27,696 nt of DNA, from positions 1 through 27,696 of the forward strand of contig CAJUFM010000026.1 of NCBI GenBank assembly GCA_910585745.1. The letters are read 5' to 3'. The stretch comes from an uncultured Eubacterium sp. GTDB taxonomy: Bacteria; Bacillota; Clostridia; Lachnospirales; Lachnospiraceae. Both the position numbers and the translations under genes were made by a program. Positions 1-7,294 of this stretch are shown here, piece after piece (positions within the stretch are counted from its first letter, which is position 1; each line of letters opens with the position of its first letter). The notes below the pieces were generated by a model, which was given only the letters and a program-made list of their open reading frames with translations, did no database searches and was not told where the DNA came from.

Positions 1-202
1 CATGATCCTGTTTCTTTTTCTGCACGGATGATTTCCTGATCCAGAAAGCAAAGGTCTGAAGATCCGCATATCCCACTGCCTCTTTGTCTTTTCTGAGTTC
101 CTTTGACCAGGCATCTAAAAAATCACAAACCAGATCATCATAGGGCGGCAGGGGAGTCTTAACGACCGGATCCCTGCCACACAATATCTTAACCTCTTCC
201 AT
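1..202 (-). CDS. LuxC-like acyl-CoA/acyl-ACP reductase, N-terminal fragment
   Basis: The N-terminal 67 residues of a gene that runs off the left edge of the window. The reading frame opens with MEEVKILCGRDPV and contains FLDAWSKELRKD followed by TFAFWIRKSSVQ, which resembles the conserved N-terminal block of LuxC-family acyl reductases (usual pattern: Leu-Ser-Lys-Glu-Leu, then TFAFWCRK). LuxC proteins reduce an activated acyl group to an aldehyde with NADPH. The ATG lies 12 nt after the stop of the LuxE-like gene, so the two are almost certainly cotranscribed, as a LuxE/LuxC pair should be. The catalytic cysteine and cofactor domain lie outside the window, so activity cannot be judged. The family call rests on one short block plus the LuxE neighbour. 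Confidence 0.72.
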   Translation of the reverse strand, partial: MEEVKILCGRDPVVKTPLPPYDDLVCDFLDAWSKELRKDKEAVGYADLQTFAFWIRKSSVQKKKQDH

Positions 203-214
203 AATGAATATCTC

Positions 215-1306
215 TCATTTCCTTTCAAATGTATCACTGCAGCCACGGATCTCTGCATTTTTCATCCTTCCATGCACTTCAATATACTTCCCTTTCCGCC
301 CACAGGGACAGTCATCCTCTCCTAAGATACAGCCAACATCTTCCGTCAGTAAAGAATGTCCGGGATAAGATTCAGGAATCGCGGACAAAACCTGGATGAC
401 CCCCTCCTGCCCAGTCTCACATAAAGAAAAATCCCGCATATTACGGATCAGCACATCCGAATAGGCACTTACGTGAAGATGTCCATATTCACATTCCATG
501 TAGACACATCCCGTCTGTTCCACCATTCCATAATAATCATGGACCCGGTTAATACCACAAACATCCTGCAGGGATCTTTTAAATTCTTCTTTGGAAACCG
601 TCTCACCTTCCAGCTTTTTCCATCCCCCCCCATGTATCAGAACAGCATGTTCCAGTGGCAGTTTTTCTCCCAAATGTTTTAATACCTTATAAAAATATTC
701 CCAGATCATATAAGTAAATCCAAAAAGAAAAATGGTCTGTCCCTCATATTGGGCAAGAAATTCTCTTATCCCCTCTATATCAAGATTCATCTGGTCATCA
801 AAGGCAAATATTTTTTTTCTTGCAAATATAGAAAATCCCAGTATCCCGGCGCCTCTGGCTGAAAACATCCGGCGGTTCCGGATGACAGAAGGACAGTCCA
901 GAATAATCATGGGCATTCTGGCATTCCCCGTAAAATCCGATACGATCTTTACCAGTATCTTCTGCTGGTTATTTGCCGTAGCCTTATCCAGAAAAATCTG
1001 TGACACCTGCTGCCCGGTGGTACCGGAAGAAGTCATCTTCTTAATGATCTGATCCTCTGGGACATTGCACAATTTTTTCGTCTTAAATAGAGATACTGGC
1101 AGAAAAGGAACCTCCAGCAGATCCTCCGCCGTCCAACCCTCAGGAAACAACTGAGAGATCAGCCGCCGGTATTCCTCACAATTGTCATAACTGTTTCTCG
1201 TCAGACCGTTCAGGCGGCTGAGCAATAACTTTCCCTTAATATCGGAAGCCAGTTCGTAAGGCTTATAGGAAAAAATCTCATGTTCCCCACATATCCCTGT
1301 ATCCAA
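215..1306 (-). CDS. LuxE/PaaK-family acyl-protein synthetase
   Basis: A 363-residue adenylate-forming enzyme of the LuxE branch. Visible motifs are the ATP-binding loop TSSGTTGQ (residues 92-99), HGGGWKK (about 225-231) and DYYGMVEQTG (about 257-266). A cysteine lies eight residues from the C-terminus (GCSDT), where characterised LuxE proteins carry the acylated cysteine. LuxE activates a carboxylic acid as an acyl-adenylate, holds it as a thioester and passes it to LuxC for reduction to an aldehyde. The start is a TTG preceded by a G-rich Shine-Dalgarno (GGAAGG); no better ATG lies in the conserved region. The gene follows neuB-like after 151 nt containing a hairpin. It lacks a neighbouring LuxD thioesterase and luxAB, so bioluminescence is not implied; aldehyde supply to a biosynthetic pathway is the likely role. 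Confidence 0.88.
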   Translation of the reverse strand: MDTGICGEHEIFSYKPYELASDIKGKLLLSRLNGLTRNSYDNCEEYRRLISQLFPEGWTAEDLLEVPFLPVSLFKTKKLCNVPEDQIIKKMTSSGTTGQQVSQIFLDKATANNQQKILVKIVSDFTGNARMPMIILDCPSVIRNRRMFSARGAGILGFSIFARKKIFAFDDQMNLDIEGIREFLAQYEGQTIFLFGFTYMIWEYFYKVLKHLGEKLPLEHAVLIHGGGWKKLEGETVSKEEFKRSLQDVCGINRVHDYYGMVEQTGCVYMECEYGHLHVSAYSDVLIRNMRDFSLCETGQEGVIQVLSAIPESYPGHSLLTEDVGCILGEDDCPCGRKGKYIEVHGRMKNAEIRGCSDTFERK

Positions 1307-1384
1307 AATTCCTTCCCCCCTTTATTTATCATATAAGCACTCACTCCGCAATCTTCGATTTCTCCGTGTTCGTTACACTCACAT

Positions 1385-1439
1385 AGACTTTTTGCGAACA
1401 CGATCTGCCTGCAAGCAGGCATCGTATTCTTAAAAGTCT
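1385..1439. repeat. Long imperfect stem-loop between neuB-like and luxE-like genes
   Basis: Outer arms AGACTTTT (1385-1392) and AAAAGTCT (1432-1439) pair perfectly. Inside them ACGAT pairs with ATCGT, and TGCCTGC (1406-1412) pairs with GCAGGCA (1415-1421) around an AA loop. A second short inverted pair, GTGTTCG (1366-1372) with CGAACAC (1395-1401), could form an alternative fold. On the minus-strand transcript the hairpin sits between neuB-like and luxE-like. No U-tract follows, so it is not a classical terminator; it may tune expression or mRNA stability within the operon. Confidence 0.55.
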
Positions 1440-1457
1440 GCGTTCGTGTTTATGCGT

Positions 1458-2489
1458 TCATTTTATCATAGTTTCTGTAAGGATCTGGTCTGCCACGACA
1501 TCTTCTGCCAGAATTTTGCCGGCGAGCTCCTGCATTTTTTCCGGCGGAATCCCTGTTCCTGGACGTTTTACATCCAGATCTTTCTCCGAAAGAACACTGC
1601 CCTTTTTCAAGTCAGCAGTGACTACTACGCTCCTTCTCATCTTATCCCGCTGCGCCAGCTCTGCCTCACTCACAATCCTCTCATATCCCCCCATGGCTTC
1701 ATGCACACGGTTGCAGCACTCCACCATACCCTGGAACTCATCCGGCTCCATCGCCATATTATTGTCCATCCCCATCTTCTTTTTGTCCAGCGTAAAATGT
1801 TTTTCGATATAGGCAGCGCCAAGAGCAGTCGCCGCCACCGGCATCTCAATCCCCAGGGAATGATCGGAAAAACCAATGGGGTAGGAAGGAAACTTCACCC
1901 GTAGCCCCAGTATGTTATTTAGCTGCATTGTCCGCGTCTCGGCCGGATATAAAGAGATACAATGCAGCAGGCACAGATTTTTATTTCCGGTACTCTCAAC
2001 AGCTTCCACCGCCTTCTGTATCTCCACCAGATCTGCCATACCGGTTGCCAATACGATGGGAATTCCTTTTTCTGCAATATAACGGATGTAAGGATAATTA
2101 TTGATATCCATGGAAGCTATCTTTACAAAAGGTACTTTACAGGTGTCAGTCAGAAAATCTACTTCTCTCTTACAATAGGGGGTGGAAGAAAAATCAATTC
2201 CTGTTTCGCGGCAATATTCCGCCAGTTCCGCCAGCGCCTCTTCTGGCATCGCAAATTTACCAACGATCCTCTTGGCGATGGGATTCTCCTTATAGTAACT
2301 GGTAGAATATAAGGACTCCGCAGACCAGGACTGAAATTTAACGCAGTCACAGGCGATACGCTTTGCTTCGTCGATCATCCTCTTCGCTGTCTCAACATCC
2401 CCGTTATGGCTGGAATTGACCTCCGCCACAATATAGGGACGTTTGTGATCACCAACCTTTTTTCCATTTGCTAAAATAATCTGTGACAT
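1458..2489 (-). CDS. NeuB-family PEP-condensing synthase (nonulosonate-synthase-like)
   Basis: A 343-residue protein with a NeuB TIM barrel (about residues 15-260) and a C-terminal SAF/antifreeze-like domain (about 285-343). Family motifs include AEVNSSHNGD near the N-terminus, VKFQSW, KIAS, LLHCISLYPA, GFSDHSLG and YIEKHFTLDK. Members condense phosphoenolpyruvate with the aldehyde form of an N-acyl sugar to make sialic, legionaminic or pseudaminic acid. The N-terminal motif departs from the usual AEIGxNHxG (Val-Asn-Ser-Ser before His). No epimerase (NeuC) or CMP-transferase (NeuA) is seen nearby, so the acceptor may differ from a standard sugar. ATG start with GGGAG 6 nt upstream. It sits 27 nt after the ThDP enzyme, in the same operon. 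Confidence 0.9.
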   Translation of the reverse strand: MSQIILANGKKVGDHKRPYIVAEVNSSHNGDVETAKRMIDEAKRIACDCVKFQSWSAESLYSTSYYKENPIAKRIVGKFAMPEEALAELAEYCRETGIDFSSTPYCKREVDFLTDTCKVPFVKIASMDINNYPYIRYIAEKGIPIVLATGMADLVEIQKAVEAVESTGNKNLCLLHCISLYPAETRTMQLNNILGLRVKFPSYPIGFSDHSLGIEMPVAATALGAAYIEKHFTLDKKKMGMDNNMAMEPDEFQGMVECCNRVHEAMGGYERIVSEAELAQRDKMRRSVVVTADLKKGSVLSEKDLDVKRPGTGIPPEKMQELAGKILAEDVVADQILTETMIK

Positions 2490-2516
2490 CCTGTTCTCCC
2501 TTCATACGTTTTCAAG

Positions 2517-4298
2517 TTACAGGTCGATGGGTTCTATCAGCATTTCTTTCAGGAACAGCTCCCTGTCCATAAAGGGCGACTGGTCTTCCAGCGGCGGTCT
2601 CACGATCCGTCCCGCCTGTCCCCTTGTAAAAGAGCTATGCAGATACTCCTGCTCTTCCACACACATTACCTCACAGATGACTGCTCCCTCCATCTGCAGC
2701 ACCATAGCAATCTTTTCCTCCAACTCTTCACTGGAATTCACTCTCACATAGGGGATTTCAAAAGAATCTGCCACCTTCTGAAAAGAAGGGCAACATACCC
2801 CGTTGGAACCATCTGTCCCGATGGTGCGTGTGCGGAACAGGTCCTTCTGGCGTTTGCGGATCACCGCATAACAATTATTATTCGCCACGATCACCTTTAC
2901 CGGGATACGGGCATGATGTATGGTCCACAATTCCTGCAGATTCATCATGATCGAACCATCCCCGTTGACTGAGATCGTCTGATCACCGGTGGCAATACAG
3001 GCTCCCATGGCGGCAGGTAAAGAAAAACCCATGGCCCCCTGGGAAACCGGATGGATACACCGCTGTCCCTCCAAAAGCTCCAGCACAGATGGTACGATCA
3101 GCTCCTCAAATCCCGCGTCTGTCACAATCTGAGCCCTCTTGTCCATGGCCTTCCCGATGGTATCCGCCAGATTGTGAAGATCCACCTGCTCTTTTTCCCT
3201 ATGCCTGTCCTCACACTTGGGAAACACCTTTTTCCAATGCAGGCACCTGTTCATCCATTCTTTGCATTCCACTTCCAGATTCCTGTCCATCAACTGCTGC
3301 AGAACAGCTTTAACATCCGAAAGGATCAGTCGGTGGATCGGTATCATTTTTTTAGAATGCTCCACTGAATCCACATCCACTACAAGCACCTTCGCCTCCC
3401 GGGCAAACTTTTCAAACTGGTTTCCCGTGGTCATCGAAGAAAGGCGGTGCCCCAGCACGAGAACCAGATCCGAATTCTGAACAGCGAAATTCCCAGCACG
3501 GCTTCCCCCCATACTGCCGACAGCGCCAATTCCGTAACACTCCCCTGCGCCATAGACATCAACAGCTGACGGAGCAAATACAACGGGTACTGGGTATTTA
3601 TCTAAAAATTCTCTCAACACCATCTCTGCGCCAGCAGAGCGGACTCCGCTTCCCACTAGCAGCACCGGTCTGGATGCCTTCTCCAGTAGTTCTCCCATAT
3701 ATGTTATCTCTTCTTCAGAAGCACTAGGCATCTCATCCTGCTCTGGCTCAAAATGCATAAGCAGCTCCGGCTGGAGCCTCATATTCTGGACATCAAATGG
3801 TATATCGATCCATACAGGACCTCTCCGTCCAGACATTGCCAGCCATACAGCTTTTTCCAGTTCAAAGGCAATGTCTTGCGGGTCCGTGATCATTACCGCG
3901 TATTTTGTAATGGACTCAACAATCGGTATCAGGTCTGCTTCCTGGGAACCATAGGTACGGATGGGAATCCCAGTATAGCGGCTCGTCTCCTGCAGGCTGT
4001 TCTGTCCCGAAATAAAAATACAGGGTACCGCATCCTGCCAGGCACACAGTACTCCGGTAATCGCATTTGTCGCCGCGCAGCCGGTAGATACAAGACACGC
4101 TCCCAGATCATTTTTAGCCTGTGCATATCCATAGGCAGCATAGGCAGCCGCCTGCTCATGGTGGACAGATATACTTTCCATCCCAGACTTTGCAAGTGCA
4201 TCCGTCAAATAAAGAATTCCTCTGCCCGTAACGGTGAAAATATGATCGATTCCCTTTTCTTTCAAAAACTGAATCACATAATCAGCTACACGAATCAC
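2517..4298 (-). CDS. ThDP-dependent acetolactate-synthase-like enzyme
   Basis: A 593-residue protein of usual length for the IlvB/POX family, with three ThDP-fold domains. The cofactor-activating glutamate lies in VHHEQAAAYAAYG (Glu48). The central domain has a degenerate nucleotide-binding pattern (about 190-340). The C-terminal domain carries the ThDP/Mg signature GDGS (446-449) with NNN (473-475) at the right spacing. Such enzymes form an active aldehyde from a 2-oxo acid and either release it or join it to another carbonyl. Context (NeuB-like, LuxE/LuxC-like, FabZ-like and ACP genes) argues for a dedicated carboligase or decarboxylase rather than branched-chain amino acid synthesis; no regulatory subunit ilvN is present. 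The GTG start overlaps the preceding stop codon (GTGA) and has AGAGGG upstream, implying translational coupling. Confidence 0.9.
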   Translation of the reverse strand: MIRVADYVIQFLKEKGIDHIFTVTGRGILYLTDALAKSGMESISVHHEQAAAYAAYGYAQAKNDLGACLVSTGCAATNAITGVLCAWQDAVPCIFISGQNSLQETSRYTGIPIRTYGSQEADLIPIVESITKYAVMITDPQDIAFELEKAVWLAMSGRRGPVWIDIPFDVQNMRLQPELLMHFEPEQDEMPSASEEEITYMGELLEKASRPVLLVGSGVRSAGAEMVLREFLDKYPVPVVFAPSAVDVYGAGECYGIGAVGSMGGSRAGNFAVQNSDLVLVLGHRLSSMTTGNQFEKFAREAKVLVVDVDSVEHSKKMIPIHRLILSDVKAVLQQLMDRNLEVECKEWMNRCLHWKKVFPKCEDRHREKEQVDLHNLADTIGKAMDKRAQIVTDAGFEELIVPSVLELLEGQRCIHPVSQGAMGFSLPAAMGACIATGDQTISVNGDGSIMMNLQELWTIHHARIPVKVIVANNNCYAVIRKRQKDLFRTRTIGTDGSNGVCCPSFQKVADSFEIPYVRVNSSEELEEKIAMVLQMEGAVICEVMCVEEQEYLHSSFTRGQAGRIVRPPLEDQSPFMDRELFLKEMLIEPIDL

Positions 4299-4768
4299 TG
4301 TAACCCTCTCTTTCCCGGCAGAAACTGATTGAGAATGTCAGGGATCGTAATCACCATCTCTGCCTCACAGGCAATCTCTCCATTTACCATCCCACGTCCT
4401 GTTCCTTTGGCGATCCCCCGCCGCCACGACAGCAGCGTCACTTCCATGTCCATCTTCTCTCCCGGCAAAATTTCTCTTTTACATTTCATTTCAAATGAGA
4501 TAAACCGCGTCGTTTTTCCTGCAAGCCCCGGCAGTGTTGTGACTACCACAGTCAAAAGCTGTGCCAGCGCCTCTAATTGAAAAGCGCCGGGAACATTCGG
4601 CTCTCCTGGAAAATGTATTTTAAAAAACCATTCATCCTCCTGAAACACCTTATAGCCGGAAGCACTTTTCCCCGGTATGACATTGGTCACATGGTCGAGC
4701 ATAAGCAGTGGTTCACGGATCTGCTCATATTTCCTGATCTCCTCCGAATCCAGACAAAAACCTTCCAT
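4295..4768 (-). CDS. FabZ-like beta-hydroxyacyl-ACP dehydratase
   Basis: A 157-residue hot-dog-fold protein. PLLMLDHV matches the first FabZ block. IHFPGEPNVPG supplies the catalytic histidine (His52) and FQLEALAQ the catalytic glutamate (Glu66), at the 14-residue spacing known for FabZ. It would remove water from a 3-hydroxyacyl-ACP made by the KAS III and SDR enzymes. ATG start with GGAG upstream. It lies 12 nt after the ACP gene and overlaps the ThDP gene by 4 nt. Divergence from housekeeping FabZ around the glycine before HFPG (here Ile) and the context point to a pathway-specific copy. Confidence 0.88.
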   Translation of the reverse strand: MEGFCLDSEEIRKYEQIREPLLMLDHVTNVIPGKSASGYKVFQEDEWFFKIHFPGEPNVPGAFQLEALAQLLTVVVTTLPGLAGKTTRFISFEMKCKREILPGEKMDMEVTLLSWRRGIAKGTGRGMVNGEIACEAEMVITIPDILNQFLPGKRGLQ

Positions 4769-4780
4769 ACGCGCCCTCTC

Positions 4781-5023
4781 CTATTCGATTACAATATCAT
4801 ACTTTGCAAGGAGCTGTTTTCCTACATTGTAGGAGCTCAGATCAACAATATCATCGGTATCCATCATGATCCCAAACATATCCTCCAGCTGCGAGATCAG
4901 CTCCATATGCCCGATAGAATCCCAGGATGGGATCCCCTGGTATTCCAGGCTCTCATTTACATCCGTCTCAGCCAGATCAAGCGCCTGAGCAAATGCCTGA
5001 TTATATTTTTCCAAATTCGTCAT
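4781..5023 (-). CDS. Acyl carrier protein (left arm, first type)
   Basis: An 80-residue ACP. The phosphopantetheine attachment serine lies in PSWDSIGHM, near residue 36, followed by the usual helix (ELISQLEDMFGI). Two in-frame ATGs occur, at 5029 and 5023. The second is preferred because GGAG lies about 7 nt before it but is nearly adjacent to the first. It presumably carries the acyl chain made by the KAS III pair just upstream and handed to the FabZ-like enzyme just downstream. Its motif (P-x-W-D-S) groups with the ACP at 14182 rather than with the three E-x-W-D-S carriers elsewhere in the window. Confidence 0.9.
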   Translation of the reverse strand: MTNLEKYNQAFAQALDLAETDVNESLEYQGIPSWDSIGHMELISQLEDMFGIMMDTDDIVDLSSYNVGKQLLAKYDIVIE

Positions 5024-5044
5024 TTCCATTCTCCTTTTTTCAGA

Positions 5045-5797
5045 TTATATATATATGTCCTTCTTCAGATCACATACCAGCGTGGTGACAGAGATCCCAG
5101 CCCCTAACCCAGCCAGCAGGGAACATCCTGTGATCTGCTTCTCCTCAAGATATATGGGGAGTCTTACCCCGCTATCAAATTGCGGGCTGCAGATCTTATG
5201 CTCTGGGGTGATCCCTCGGTCCAGACACTGCGCAGACATCTCTTCGATTTCCTTCTCCAGTAATTTTTCACCTGTTGAAAAAAAACGCTCATCCAGATGT
5301 ACAGACTTATCCCCATATCCCTGATAGCAGCAGGCAAAAGAATTTCCCAGAGACGCATTCCTTACATACATCTTACTTTCTTTTTCCTTACATCTCTCAA
5401 GAAGTATAACGGAAGCTGCTGCCTGCTCACCTGTATCACTTTTCAGTCCATCATCTGCCATCAGAAGAAGACCTTTCTCTGCCCCATCCAGTGAGAACAT
5501 CAGTGAGGCTGCAAGCTGTATACCTATTAACATCCCGCCAGCCCCCTGATTGATATCATATTGAAAACAATCCTGACCGATCTGCAGCTTCTTAGCAATA
5601 TAAAAAGACGTGGACGGCGTCATGAACAGAGGCGACTGGGTCACATAGATCAGTATTTTGATATCTTCTTTTGCTGCATGACGGCTCAAAAGTAACTCTT
5701 CTGCCAACCCGGCTGCCACATCTGCTGCCTGTTTTTCACAGGCGGCCCTCCGGCTGCGGAGCCCGGCGATCCGGATTCCACTGTATTCTTTTATCAT
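5045..5797 (-). CDS. KAS III-like pseudoenzyme lacking catalytic cysteine
   Basis: A 250-residue thiolase-fold protein clearly related to the window's KAS III enzymes (ILIYVTQSPLFMTPSTSF, and the C-terminal GLGAGISV). At the nucleophile position it reads DINQGAGGM, with Ala86 where the others have Cys. The HQAQK histidine motif and the GNTS asparagine motif are also absent. It is about 80 residues shorter than its paralogues, losing roughly residues 14-52 at the N-terminus and some of the C-terminal half. The start has AGAGGTG upstream and the frame is intact, so it is probably a maintained non-catalytic subunit rather than a decayed gene. It starts 12 nt after an active KAS III gene, as expected of heterodimer partners; PqsB with PqsC is a known precedent. 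Confidence 0.83.
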   Translation of the reverse strand: MIKEYSGIRIAGLRSRRAACEKQAADVAAGLAEELLLSRHAAKEDIKILIYVTQSPLFMTPSTSFYIAKKLQIGQDCFQYDINQGAGGMLIGIQLAASLMFSLDGAEKGLLLMADDGLKSDTGEQAAASVILLERCKEKESKMYVRNASLGNSFACCYQGYGDKSVHLDERFFSTGEKLLEKEIEEMSAQCLDRGITPEHKICSPQFDSGVRLPIYLEEKQITGCSLLAGLGAGISVTTLVCDLKKDIYI

Positions 5798-5809
5798 ATC
5801 TATACACCT

Positions 5810-6817
5810 CTATATCTCATAATGCCGATCGGTAAATCTTACTGGAAGTATATCCTTCGTCTGGAGCATAAGTGTGACCATCGCCCAGGAAAGACCTGCT
5901 CCAAATCCAGTCATAAATACAGAAACCGCTCTATCTGTTTCCTCACCGCCAAGATTTTCACACAGAGTACACAGGTCAGAAGCCCCGCCACTGTTTCCAT
6001 ATTTCTGATAGGAGTTGATCACCTGCTCTTTGTCAAATTCAGCAAACATGGCAACCTTATCTACAATAAATTTCTGCGCCTGATGTATGACAATATAATC
6101 CAGAGATTCCTTTTCTATCGCAAAATGATCCAAAAACTCAGCTATAGTATGAACTACATCCGTAATGGCAAAATGGAATACCTCCATTCCATCCATATGA
6201 ATATGATCCTCTATATCATCCCTCACCAGCACCTCATAACGGCTTCCATCTGTGCGCTGGGCAAAACGGACCGCCGCACTATCCGGTACAGCCTGCACTG
6301 CCACCGCCGCCCCACAGTCACTGGAGAGCATACTGGTGGTCTTGTCATTTCCAGCGCCGCCTATGGTCGGTGTTTCCCCCACCAGCAGCAGACCGCGTGC
6401 ATTCTCCCCACATTGCTGCAGTAAAGAAGCCATTGTCAGCAGCCCGTCGACTGTCCCTGTACATGCCAGATTTAAATCCAATACGATACAGTCTTCTTTT
6501 AAAGCAAGATATTTTTGAGCTAAAAATGCCGTTGACGGAATTCTACATCTTGTATACCCCGTCGCCAAAACCAGTACATCGATACTTTCCGGTTTCCAGC
6601 CTGTATGCTCCAAAACCGCTTCTGCCGAATGGAGCACCAGATCCAGCGTATCCTGCTGACTAGTTACTGTTCTGCGTTTTTTGATCCCTGTCACTTTTAT
6701 CTGTTTGCGAACTACTTCCTCTTCAAACAATTCTGCAAAAGACATGTTGTCCGTTTCATGCTCTGGAAGCGTTGTCGCCATCCCTGCTATCTGTATATTG
6801 TCGAATTCACTATACAT
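5810..6817 (-). CDS. KAS III (3-oxoacyl-ACP synthase III family)
   Basis: A 335-residue FabH-like condensing enzyme. The full triad is visible: Cys119 in DLNLACTG, His245 in IHQAQKF and Asn275 in YGNSGG. The family condenses an acyl thioester starter with malonyl-ACP, or transfers acyl groups. The N-terminal KQIKVTGIKKRR block matches all intact paralogues in the window. ATG start with AGGAAAG upstream. It is the first gene after a 225-nt gap containing a long inverted repeat and may have its own weak promoter there. It lies directly upstream of the cysteine-less homologue, suggesting a two-subunit enzyme. Confidence 0.9.
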   Translation of the reverse strand: MYSEFDNIQIAGMATTLPEHETDNMSFAELFEEEVVRKQIKVTGIKKRRTVTSQQDTLDLVLHSAEAVLEHTGWKPESIDVLVLATGYTRCRIPSTAFLAQKYLALKEDCIVLDLNLACTGTVDGLLTMASLLQQCGENARGLLLVGETPTIGGAGNDKTTSMLSSDCGAAVAVQAVPDSAAVRFAQRTDGSRYEVLVRDDIEDHIHMDGMEVFHFAITDVVHTIAEFLDHFAIEKESLDYIVIHQAQKFIVDKVAMFAEFDKEQVINSYQKYGNSGGASDLCTLCENLGGEETDRAVSVFMTGFGAGLSWAMVTLMLQTKDILPVRFTDRHYEI

Positions 6818-6905
6818 CGCTTTCCTCTCCCTCTGTCATCAAAATGCTCCGCCGTGAATACATGAATCGCATTTGGGGAAACAACATACAATGACATCGC
6901 TAAAG

Positions 6906-6911
6906 ATTATA
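6906..6911 (-). promoter_or_regulatory. Possible internal -10 element upstream of KAS III operon core
   Basis: A perfect TATAAT on the minus strand, about 90 nt upstream of the KAS III start at 6817. The -35 region would fall inside the 6914-6971 inverted repeat and has only a weak match (TTCGGA, 19-nt spacer). It might give the six-gene core from KAS III onward expression independent of the invertible promoter. Confidence 0.3.
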
Positions 6912-6913
6912 CG

Positions 6914-6971
6914 AATAAGGAAAAGCTGAATCCGAATTTCTTTATTCGAGTTCTTCCAGCTTTTCCTTATT
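6914..6971. repeat. Inverted repeat with perfect 15-bp arms
   Basis: AATAAGGAAAAGCTG (6914-6928) pairs perfectly with CAGCTTTTCCTTATT (6957-6971). The inner segment adds near-complementary GAATCCGAA and TTCGAGTTC. It lies in the 225-nt gap between an ACP gene and the next KAS III gene of the left arm. On the minus strand a TATAAT (6911-6906) begins 2 nt beyond the repeat, so the repeat could be an operator or attenuator; no U-tract makes it a standard terminator. Confidence 0.65.
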
Positions 6972-7042
6972 GCGTGCAGACAGAAAAACATTTTCTCCCT
7001 GTTGCAGGAGTATTCTGCCTCACCACTACACAAAGATTATTT

Positions 7043-7264
7043 CTACAATACAGCCTTACAGATATCTTCAACTGTAACAAATTCACGAATCAGATTCGCA
7101 GTCAGTACTTTATCGAACTCCTTCTTTGCAAATGCCATGAGCGCCAACTTTGCCAACGAATCCCATTCGTCTAATTCCGATAATTTTGTATCTGCCTGCA
7201 AAGTTCCCGCATCCACCTCCAAAATATCTTCCTCAAGCTTTTCAATTATTTTTTTGTAATCCAT
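7043..7264 (-). CDS. Acyl carrier protein (E-x-W-D-S type)
   Basis: A 73-residue carrier with DEWDSLAKLALMAFAKKEF around the phosphopantetheine serine. Closely similar blocks occur in the ACPs at 11478 and 20188, marking a subfamily peculiar to this locus. ATG start with AGGAG upstream. It lies 30 nt downstream of the KAS III gene at 7295-8317, its probable partner, and 225 nt upstream of the next gene of the left arm. Confidence 0.88.
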   Translation of the reverse strand: MDYKKIIEKLEEDILEVDAGTLQADTKLSELDEWDSLAKLALMAFAKKEFDKVLTANLIREFVTVEDICKAVL

Positions 7265-7294
7265 TTTTTTGTCTCCTATTCTTTTTTATTTTAG

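Noticed and set aside
215..1306. A bioluminescence (lux) operon
   Set aside because: LuxE- and LuxC-like genes are present but no luciferase subunits or LuxD are visible; the neighbours are KAS III, ACP and NeuB-like genes.
1307..1457. A CRISPR-like or dispersed palindromic repeat array
   Set aside because: There is one complex hairpin only, with no regularly spaced direct repeats.
3753..4328. A 191-codon plus-strand open frame
   Set aside because: It is antisense to the conserved ThDP enzyme and has no motif of its own.
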